Origin: Pseudomonadota bacterium
GTDB lineage: Bacteria; Pseudomonadota; Alphaproteobacteria; UBA2966; CAIVPW01
Direction: 5' to 3'
Assembly (NCBI GenBank): GCA_027625125.1
Contig: JAQBXG010000059.1
Span: 1-9,149 of the forward strand
Length of the DNA: 9,149 nt
The translations under genes were made by a program, and so were the position numbers. The notes under the pieces were generated by a model, which was given only the letters and a program-made list of their open reading frames with translations, did no database searches and was not told the DNA's origin. Of this stretch, positions 1 through 6,200 are shown one piece after another. The first letter of the stretch is position 1. Every line of letters starts with the position of its first letter.

Positions 1-479
1 CCCTGGTCCAGGCGATCAAAGAACAACGGCGTCTGCGGCAGGCCGGTCACCGGGTGGTACAGCGTCAGATGGGCGCGCCGGGCCTCGGCTTCGGCGGCCC
101 GGCGTTCGGCGCGGGGGATGCGCGACGCGGCGATCAGAATGGCCGAAAGGCGCAGTTCGGTGGCCTCGACGGGGGCGATGGCGTCCAGAAACTCGGCCCG
201 GAGCGCCACCGCCGCCGCGTCCTTGCCTTCGCCGGCCGCCAGCAACGCGACCACCGGCGTCGAAATGCCCGACCGCCGCAGTTCGCGGACCAGGTCCACC
301 GATTGCGGCCCGGCGGCGACGAATGCGCAATCGAAATCCCCGGTCAGCAACAGGTTGGCGGCCTCGGTGGTGTCGGCGGCGCGGGTGATCCGCGGCGCCG
401 TGGCCGCCGCCAGCCAACGCGGCAGATCGCCGTGGGCGCGATCCGACGTGGTCGCCAGCAGAACGCGAAAATCGTGCAA
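1..479 (-). CDS. Degenerate receiver-GGDEF protein, N-terminal part (truncated by window edge)
   Basis: 159 codons are visible, read from a TTG start at 479 down to the window edge. There is no in-frame ATG, and an in-frame TAA at 540-542 limits upstream extension. Residues about 4-115 have the alternating strand/helix pattern and size of a CheY-like receiver. Residues about 120-138 are an Ala/Arg/Glu-rich probable coiled linker. Residues 141-159 (YHPVTGLPQTPLFFDRL) match the very conserved opening of GGDEF domains (D-x-LTGLPNR-x-LF-x-DRL). The expected role is a cytoplasmic c-di-GMP signalling enzyme (diguanylate cyclase, possibly GGDEF-EAL), but the GG[D/E]EF signature, inhibitory site and any EAL domain lie outside the window, so activity cannot be judged. 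The receiver looks non-functional for phosphotransfer: the acidic pair is replaced by Thr-Thr (residues 10-11), the phospho-Asp position is Ala55, and the Lys-Pro near 102-103 is Ala-Pro. It could be a pseudo-receiver used for dimerisation or protein binding. Confidence 0.82.
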   Translation of the reverse strand, partial: MHDFRVLLATTSDRAHGDLPRWLAAATAPRITRAADTTEAANLLLTGDFDCAFVAAGPQSVDLVRELRRSGISTPVVALLAAGEGKDAAAVALRAEFLDAIAPVEATELRLSAILIAASRIPRAERRAAEAEARRAHLTLYHPVTGLPQTPLFFDRLDQ

Positions 480-485
480 CGGCCG

Positions 486-491
486 CCTCCC
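486..491 (-). promoter_or_regulatory. Shine-Dalgarno that fixes the TTG start
   Basis: On the minus strand GGGAGG lies 6 bases upstream of the TTG at 479-477. It is a near-perfect anti-16S match at ideal spacing. It is the main reason for choosing this rare start, since no ATG or GTG lies between it and the upstream in-frame stop at 540-542. Confidence 0.6.
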
Positions 492-543
492 GGTGCCAAA
501 TACCCGGTGGCAGCCTATCCGCTGTTCCTGAACGGCGGATTAA

Positions 544-566
544 CGGCCGGTCAGCCGCGCCGGCCG
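544..566 (-). terminator. Weak hairpin at the end of the reductase gene
   Basis: CGGCCGG (544-550) and CCGGCCG (560-566) form a perfect 7-bp GC-only stem with a 9-base loop. It starts just past the reductase stop codon (568-570) in the minus-strand reading direction. No T-run follows, so if it terminates or stabilises the transcript it is not a classic intrinsic terminator. The same sequence can also be read as a short direct repeat (GGCCGGTCA at 545-553 and 562-570), so chance in GC-rich DNA is possible. Confidence 0.25.
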
Positions 567-567
567 G

Positions 568-1557
568 TCAGATGTCCAGCACCAGGCGTGGCGTGGTGGC
601 GCGGCTTACGCAGGTGCACATCATGCCTTCGGCCCGCTCGCTTTTCAGCAGCACGTTGTCACGGTGGGCGGGTTCCCCTTCCAGCACCTTGACAGCGCAG
701 GTGCCGCAGATGCCCATCCGGCAGTCGCTGTCGCAAATGACCCCCGCATCCTCCAGCGCGTCCAGGATCGGTTGGTCCTTGGCGACCTGCACGGTGATGC
801 CGCTCTTGGCCGCAACGACCTCCACCGGCGCATCGCCGGACAGCGGCGCCGGGGGCGTGAAGACTTCGAAATGCACGTTGGCCTCGTCCCATCCGGCCGC
901 CTCGGCAGTTGCGCGGACAGCGTCGATCATGCCTTTTGGTCCGCAGACGTATGCGTGCCGCCCCGGCGACGGCGGTCCCAGAACGGCGCCAAGGTCGATG
1001 CCCTTGGCCGGATCGCCGCCGTCGAAATACAGCCGCGCCTGCTCGCCGAAGTTCGGCTCGATCGTGTCCCGGAACGCCATGTCCTCCGGCGACTTGGCGG
1101 CGTAATGCAGCTCGAACGGCTTTTGTTCCGCGGCCAGTTCATGGGCCATCGCCAGAATCGGCGTGATGCCGATGCCGCCGGCGATCAGCACCGAGTATTC
1201 GGCGTCTTCGACCAGCTCGAAGTAGTTTCTGGGCGGCGAAATATCGATGACGTATCCCGCCCGGATGCTCTCGTGCAGAAACATTGAGCCGCCTGTTCCG
1301 TCCGCCTCGTACAGCACGGCGACGGTATAGCGCTCCGGCTTTTCCGACGGCGCGTTGCAGAGCGAATAGGCGCGGAGCGCCCGGGTGCGGTCGGGCAGAT
1401 GGACGACGATATCCACGTGGGCGCCGGCGTGAAATCCGGGCAGCGGCGCGCCGCCTTCGGATTCCAAATCAAAGCGGCGGACGTCGGTCGCGATATGACG
1501 CGCCGCGGCCACCCGGACCCGCATCAGATTCTCAAAGTCTTCCTTGCGTTCAGACAT
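568..1557 (-). CDS. Phthalate-dioxygenase-reductase-family FMN/[2Fe-2S] oxidoreductase (VanB-like)
   Basis: A 329-residue protein, the usual length for class IA oxygenase reductases. It should pass electrons from NAD(P)H through flavin to a C-terminal plant-type [2Fe-2S] centre and on to a partner, classically a Rieske oxygenase or O-demethylase. Domains in order: a flavin-binding barrel (about 10-110) with the RAYS motif at 62-65; a nucleotide-binding fold (about 118-230) with GGIGITP at 127-133 and CGPKGM at 205-210; and a ferredoxin domain (about 245-329) with Cys279, Cys284 and Cys287 (CX4CX2C) and Cys316 as the likely fourth ligand. Cys275 and Cys314 are extra. The order flavin-NAD-ferredoxin is the PDR/VanB arrangement, not the one with N-terminal ferredoxin. 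The ATG at 1557 is preceded by a modest AAGGCGGGA. No signal peptide or membrane segment is visible, so it is cytoplasmic. No oxygenase component lies in the window, so the substrate is unknown; the downstream minus-strand neighbour is a signalling gene with its own ribosome site. Confidence 0.9.
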   Translation of the reverse strand: MSERKEDFENLMRVRVAAARHIATDVRRFDLESEGGAPLPGFHAGAHVDIVVHLPDRTRALRAYSLCNAPSEKPERYTVAVLYEADGTGGSMFLHESIRAGYVIDISPPRNYFELVEDAEYSVLIAGGIGITPILAMAHELAAEQKPFELHYAAKSPEDMAFRDTIEPNFGEQARLYFDGGDPAKGIDLGAVLGPPSPGRHAYVCGPKGMIDAVRATAEAAGWDEANVHFEVFTPPAPLSGDAPVEVVAAKSGITVQVAKDQPILDALEDAGVICDSDCRMGICGTCAVKVLEGEPAHRDNVLLKSERAEGMMCTCVSRATTPRLVLDI

Positions 1558-1588
1558 GCGTTCCCGCCTTGAAGCTGACTTTCGCTAT

Positions 1589-1617
1589 GAGATATGCCCT
1601 CAGTCGCCGGATGGCAA
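1589..1617 (-). promoter_or_regulatory. Candidate sigma-70-type promoter for the reductase gene
   Basis: On the minus strand TTGCCA (1617-1612, five of six to TTGACA) is followed after exactly 17 bases by TATCTC (1594-1589, three of six to TATAAT). The predicted transcript start is near 1581, about 24 bases before the ATG at 1557. The -10 box is weak, so this is tentative. Confidence 0.3.
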
Positions 1618-1734
1618 TCGCCTGGCGGGCGGCAAGGGCGCATCTACGGAGGGACTCGGGCGCCGATTGACAGTATTCTGAGCGCCCTGATGGCCGCGAA
1701 TTCGGGCGGCGGCTGTTGGACGTGCGGGCTCGGC

Positions 1735-1740
1735 GGAGGA
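1735..1740 (+). promoter_or_regulatory. Shine-Dalgarno that fixes the GTG start
   Basis: GGAGGA ends 7 bases before the GTG at 1748. It supports this GTG as the start of the cyclic-nucleotide-binding gene; the first ATG in that frame lies deep inside the domain. Confidence 0.6.
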
Positions 1741-1747
1741 TCATCCG

Positions 1748-2098
1748 GTGGCGGGAGACATCTTGCAGCGACAGGCGTTTCGGGTTGGCGAGGTCATCTT
1801 CACGACCGGCGAGCCGCCCCGGTGCGCCTATCTGATCCAGTCCGGGCGTGTCGACATCGTGATCGAGCAGGGCGAAACAAAAAAGACCGTCAGCACCCTC
1901 GAGGCCGGCGACATGCTTGGCGAAATGGCCCTGGTCGACAAACAGCCGCGCTCCGCGTCGGCGGTGGCCAGGGAGCCGGCGACCTGCATCGTCATCACCC
2001 CGCAGGATTTTCAGCGCCGCCTCGAAAAGTCCGATGCCTTCGTGCGCGCGATGGTCAAGGTGCTGACCCAGCGCCTCCGCAAGATGACCAGTGACTAG
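1748..2098 (+). CDS. Stand-alone cyclic-nucleotide-binding domain protein
   Basis: A 116-residue protein that is essentially one CRP/PKA-type cyclic-nucleotide-binding domain. The beta-roll is clear: residues about 6-55 with AYLIQSGRVDIVIEQG near the middle, then the phosphate-binding cassette. In that cassette Gly58-Glu59 and Arg68-Ser69-Ala70 sit where CRP has Gly71-Glu72 and Arg82-Ser83, the residues that hold the ribose and phosphate of cAMP. Binding of cAMP or cGMP is therefore plausible rather than lost. The last 25 residues or so form the C-helix (FVRAMVKVLTQRL). There is no winged-helix DNA-binding domain, channel or enzyme domain: the stop at 2096-2098 comes right after the C-helix, so it is not a CRP/FNR regulator. 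It may be a regulatory subunit acting on another protein. The next gene on the same strand is a metallohydrolase, a possible partner by proximity only. The start is GTG with a good Shine-Dalgarno. Confidence 0.87.
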   Translation: MAGDILQRQAFRVGEVIFTTGEPPRCAYLIQSGRVDIVIEQGETKKTVSTLEAGDMLGEMALVDKQPRSASAVAREPATCIVITPQDFQRRLEKSDAFVRAMVKVLTQRLRKMTSD

Positions 2099-2238
2099 GC
2101 GGCGGCGTAGCGACATTTTGTGATTGTAGGGTGGAGACGGGATCGGTATTCAGGTATCTGTAGTTCGAGCGTATTCTTTGGCGCAGCTGTGAATGACAGT
2201 GGGCGCGAGGGGCTGTTTTGCCAGAGGGCCGGAAGGGG

Positions 2239-2282
2239 GGGCCACTGGATGATCTTGCCATGGCAAACACTGGTGGTGGCCC
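2239..2282 (+). promoter_or_regulatory. Nested inverted repeat immediately upstream of the hydrolase start
   Basis: The arms GGGCCAC (2239-2245) and GTGGCCC (2276-2282) are perfect 7-bp complements that enclose the 12-bp palindrome at 2255-2266. The right arm abuts the ATG at 2283 and covers the only purine-rich stretch available as a ribosome site (GGTGGTGG, 2271-2279). Folded in RNA, it would occlude initiation at that ATG. Whether it is an operator, a translational hairpin or chance is not settled by the sequence. Confidence 0.35.
2255..2266. promoter_or_regulatory. Perfect 12-bp palindrome (possible operator)
   Basis: TTGCCATGGCAA reads identically on both strands and ends 16 bases before the ATG at 2283. 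It lies in a stretch slightly less GC-rich than the flanking genes. The position and symmetry suit a dimeric regulator site, but I cannot assign a regulator. Confidence 0.35.
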
Positions 2283-3110
2283 ATGTCCATGCGCGTGAAG
2301 TTCTGGGGCGTTCGCGGAAGCATCGCGTGCCCGTCGCTAGGCCACCTGAAGTACGGTGGAAATACCAGCTGCATTGAGGTGTCGATTGACGGCGAGTTGC
2401 CGATCATTCTCGACTGCGGCACCGGCATCCATACCCTGGGGCACAAATTCGTCGCACGCGGTCAGAAGTCGACAAACATCCTGATGTCCCATACCCATTG
2501 GGATCACATCAACGGCTTTCCGTTCTTCGCGCCGATCTTTCGCCAGGACAGCGAAATCCGCATCTATGCGGGGCACTTGCATGCCCGCGGCGGCATCAAG
2601 CAGATTCTCGCCGATCATCTCGAACAGCCATTGTTTCCGGTGCCGCTCGAGCTGATGGCGTCCACAAAGCATTTCAACGATTTCGTCGCCGGCGAATCGT
2701 TCACCATCGGCAACGATGTCGCGGTGCGGACGGCAAAGCTGAATCACCCCGGCGGTGCCACCGGCTACCGCCTCGAAAAGGACGGCGCGTCCGTGTGCTA
2801 TGTCACCGACACCGAACACACCCCCGGCCGTCCCGATGAAAACATCCTGGCGCTGATCGAGGGCGCGGATCTGGTGATCTACGATTCGACATACACCGAT
2901 GCGGAGTTCCCGAAGTTCGTCGGCTGGGGCCATTCCACCTGGCAGGAAGGCGTGCGTCTCTGCCAGGCGGCGAACGCCCGCCAACTGGCGATCTTCCACC
3001 ACGATCCAAGCCACGATGACAGTTTCATGGTGGAGCTGGAGGCGGAGGCGCGGCGAGTGTGGAACGGGACCCTCGTCGCCCGCGAACAACTGGTCGTCAG
3101 CGTCGGCTGA
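2283..3110 (+). CDS. Metallo-beta-lactamase-fold hydrolase, PhnP/RNase Z-like branch
   Basis: A 275-residue, single-domain cytoplasmic protein. The N-terminus (FWGVRGSIACPS, residues 7-18, then KYGGNTSCIEV) is typical of a widespread MBL-fold group related to phosphodiesterases of the PhnP/RNase Z type. Metal ligands are all present: His70-x-His72-x-Asp74-His75 (HTHWDH), His155 (LNHPGG), Asp176 (VTDTEH) and His239 or His240 (HHDPSHDD). The GWGHSTWQEGV block near 213-223 is also characteristic. A two-metal phosphoester hydrolase is therefore likely, but the true substrate is not known from sequence. Family members are sometimes called cyclic-nucleotide phosphodiesterases without direct proof; the adjacent upstream cyclic-nucleotide-binding gene makes that idea attractive but unproven. 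Two starts are possible, ATG 2283 and ATG 2289 (Met-Ser-Met). The second has better spacing from the purine-rich GGTGG and gives the more usual M-R-V-K-F-W beginning. A 184-base gap with a palindrome suggests separate control from the upstream gene. Confidence 0.88.
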   Translation: MSMRVKFWGVRGSIACPSLGHLKYGGNTSCIEVSIDGELPIILDCGTGIHTLGHKFVARGQKSTNILMSHTHWDHINGFPFFAPIFRQDSEIRIYAGHLHARGGIKQILADHLEQPLFPVPLELMASTKHFNDFVAGESFTIGNDVAVRTAKLNHPGGATGYRLEKDGASVCYVTDTEHTPGRPDENILALIEGADLVIYDSTYTDAEFPKFVGWGHSTWQEGVRLCQAANARQLAIFHHDPSHDDSFMVELEAEARRVWNGTLVAREQLVVSVG

Positions 3111-3180
3111 GTTGCGGCGCGAATTCCGAAACAGTTCCGCGGGCCGTGGCGGCGCGGATCCGGTCGCGCTGCTATTGATG

Positions 3181-3202
3181 TGGCGCCAATGAAGCGGCGC
3201 CA
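3181..3202 (+). promoter_or_regulatory. Perfect inverted repeat in the leader of the large redox gene
   Basis: TGGCGCC (3181-3187) and GGCGCCA (3196-3202) are exact complements with an 8-base loop. The structure ends 14 bases before the ATG at 3217. No T-run follows, so it is not an intrinsic terminator for the upstream gene. It could be an operator or a leader hairpin. The rest of the 3111-3216 gap shows no convincing promoter. Confidence 0.3.
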
Positions 3203-3216
3203 GTGATGCGGTTCGT

Positions 3217-6200
3217 ATGATGCCTGCGCTTTTGCTCTCGTTTGACCTTGCATTCGACGACCTGTACCGGCGCGACGGCGTCGCCCGGGTCGATGCCGCG
3301 TTCCTCGACTGGCTCGGCGATGCCGACGCGGACCTGCGCATGCGGCTCGAAGCCGCGCGCAGCAACCCGGCCGCGCTCGTTCGGGCCGAAGCCTCGGCGC
3401 TGATGCTCGAGCTGGCGCCCCAACTCGATGACTTTGTCGCGCGCCTGTTCGGCATCGAAACCGAATCGGCGGCGCTCGCCGAATCCCATCACCGCCTGGC
3501 GCCGCTGTACGCCTGCAAGCGGCTGTTCGTGCAGCGCCGGGCGGTCAAGACCTGGGGCGCCGAGGCAGAGGATGTCGACGCGCCGGCGTTGCGCGCGACC
3601 CTCGAGGCGGCGACCGGCGCCGCCCTCGATACCGAAGACGGCGAACTTGCGTTCGCGCGCCGGGTGGCCGAATGGTCGCTGGAGGAAGCAGCCCACGCCA
3701 CCGAACTCGAAGCCGCGGGCCGCTACGCGGCGTGGGCGGCGCGGACCGCCGAAGGCGCGGCGCGGCATGGCGACGGCGTGTTGTTCCACGTTCCCGGCCG
3801 CATCGAACCTGAACATCTGCTGGACCTCGACGAAGTGGCGGTGCCCGGAACCGGCGGCGTCGTGCGATCGTGGGCGCAACCCGAGGCAGAGCAACGGCAG
3901 CGCGAGGGTTTCGCGTTGACGGATCCCGGCGACGATCTGCGCCACGCCCTCGACGACGCCAATTACTGCATCTTCTGCCACAACCAGGGCAAGGATTCGT
4001 GCGCCCGGGGCCTGCGCGAAAAGCCCGCCGCCGGCGAGGCCGTCGGCGCGTTCCGCAAGAGCCACTTCGGGGTCGTGCTGGCCGGCTGCCCGCTCGAAGA
4101 ACGCATCTCCGAAATGCATACGGCCAAGGTTGCGGGGCACAGCGTCGCCGCGCTGGCGATCGCCACCGTCGACAATCCGATGGTCGCCGGCACCGGCCAC
4201 CGCATCTGCAACGACTGCATGAAGGCGTGCATCTACCAGCGCCAGGAACCGGTCGATATTCCCCAGGTGGAAACGCGGGTGCTGAAGGACGTGCTGGCGC
4301 TGCCGTGGGGCTTTGAAATCTATTCGCTGCTGACCCGATGGACACCGCTGGATTTCGCGCGGCCGATGCCGCGGCCGCGGTCGGGCAAGCGCGTGCTGGT
4401 TGTCGGCATGGGACCGGCGGGCTTCACGCTCGCCCATCATCTGATGAATGACGGCCATTCGGTCGTCGGCATCGACGGCCTGAAGATCGAGCCGCTGCCG
4501 TCGGCCCAGAACGGCGTCGCCGGGCGGGTTGCGTTCGAGCCGATCCGCGACATCGATACGATTCGCGAATCGCTCGACGACCGCGTGATGGCAGGGTTTG
4601 GCGGCGTCGCCGAATACGGCATCACGGTCCGCTGGGACAAGAACTTCCTGAAGATCATCCGGCTGATTCTGGAACGGCGGCGCGAGTTCCTGTTGCTGGG
4701 GGCGGTGCGGTTCGGCGGCGCGCTCGACCTCGATGGCGCCTTCGCCGCCGGCTTCGATCATGTCGCGCTGGCGATGGGGGCCGGCAAGCCGACGGTGTTA
4801 CCGCTGCCCAACGGCGTCGCGCGTGGGGTGCGGGCGGCAAGCGATTTCCTGATGGCGTTGCAGCTCACCGGCGCGGCGCGGCGCGACACCATCGCCAACA
4901 TGCAGCTTCGCCTGCCGGTCGTCGTCATCGGCGGCGGCCTTACCGCGATCGATACCGCCACCGAATCGATGGCCTATTACCCGGTCCAGGTCGAAAAGTT
5001 TCTTTCCCGCTACGATACGCTTGCCGCCGAGCGCGGCGAGGCGGCGGTGCGCGCCGCCTGGACCGACGAAGAGGCCGCCATTGCCGACGAGTTCCTCGCC
5101 CACGGCCGCGCCATTCGCGACGAGCGCGCGGCGGCGGCGCAACAGGCACGCCCGCCGCGCATCCGGCAAATGATTCAGGAGTGGGGCGGCGTCACGATCG
5201 CCTACCGCAAACGCCTGATCGATTCGCCCAGCTATACGCTCAATCACGAAGAGGTCGGCAAGGCGCTCGAAGAAGGCGTCTTCTTTGCCGAGGGCCTGTC
5301 GCCGGTCGCCGTCGAGGTCGATTCCGCCGGCCATGCCGAAGCGGTGGCGCTGTCGCGCCAGCAACATACACGCGAAGAGCGCGAAGGCCACTGGATCACC
5401 ACCGACACCGTCGAACGCCTCCGCGCCCGCTCGGTGCTTATCGCCGCCGGAACGCAACCGAACACGGTGCTGGCGCGCGAAGACGGCAGCGTCCATGTGG
5501 ACGGGCGGTATTTTCGCGCCGTCGACGCAACCGGCGCGCCGGTGTCGCCGGAGCGCACCCGCAAGCCGTCCGATGTCCAGGTGCTGACGCGCGTCGGCGC
5601 CGACGGCCGCGCCGTCAGCTTTTTCGGCGACCTGCATCCGTCCTTTGCCGGCAACGTGGTCGGGGCGATGGCCAGCGCCAAGCAGGGCTATCCGGTTGTC
5701 TCGTCGATGCTGGCGCACATCGATGCCGCGGACTCGCGCGACGACACAGCGTTCTTCGCCGCACTCCACGACGACTACCGTGCGACCGTGCATGAAGTCG
5801 CGCGCCTTACGCCGACGATTGTCGAAGTCGTCGTCAAGGCCCCTGCCGCGGCGCGCGCGTTCCGGCCGGGCCAGTTCTTTCGCCTGCAGAACTTTGAAAC
5901 CCTGGCGCCGCGATCGGGTGAGACGACACTGGCGATGGAAGGCCTCGCGCTGACCGGCGCCTGGGTCGACGCCGAACGCGGCCTCGTCAGCCTGATTGTT
6001 CTCGAAATGGGTGGCTCGTCGGATCTGTGCGCGCACCTCGCGCCGGGCGAGCCGGTGGTGCTGATGGGTCCGACCGGGGAGCCGACCGAGACTCCGGGCG
6101 GCGAAACCGTGTTGCTCGCCGGCGGCGGCCTCGGCAACGCGGTGCTGTTCTCGATCGGCCGTGCGCTCCGCGATGCGGGGTCGCGGGTGCTGTATTTCGC

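Noticed and set aside
54..692. Plus-strand open frame of 212 codons at the left edge
   Set aside because: The minus strand in this region gives a receiver-like domain followed by the GGDEF-domain opening motif, and then the ferredoxin end of the reductase; the plus frame is low-complexity shadow.
1667..1672. TTGACA as a -35 box for the cyclic-nucleotide-binding gene
   Set aside because: At spacings of 16-18 bases the following hexamers (such as ATGGCC) do not resemble a -10 box. A GGGCGC/GCGCCC pair (1658-1663, 1682-1687) encloses it but is short and GC-only.
1550..2116. Minus-strand open frame of 188 codons over the cyclic-nucleotide-binding gene
   Set aside because: The plus strand encodes a convincing phosphate-binding cassette with a good Shine-Dalgarno; the minus frame matches nothing and overlaps the reductase start.
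2118..2160. Possible promoter or CRP half-site (TTGTGA) in the gap after the cyclic-nucleotide-binding gene
   Set aside because: Only one TGTGA half is present with no matching TCACA, and the best -35/-10 pairing (TTGTAG, 16 bases, TATTCA) matches consensus at just half the positions.
2337..3455. Minus-strand open frame of 372 codons across the hydrolase gene
   Set aside because: It overlaps the metallohydrolase with its intact HTHWDH and other ligand motifs; the translation is Arg/Ser/Ala-rich with no family resemblance.
3172..4761. Long open frame on the minus strand (529 codons) opposite the large redox gene
   Set aside because: It is a shadow of the GC-rich coding strand. It has no recognisable domain, an Arg/His/Gly/Ala-rich composition, and the plus strand carries clear conserved motifs throughout.
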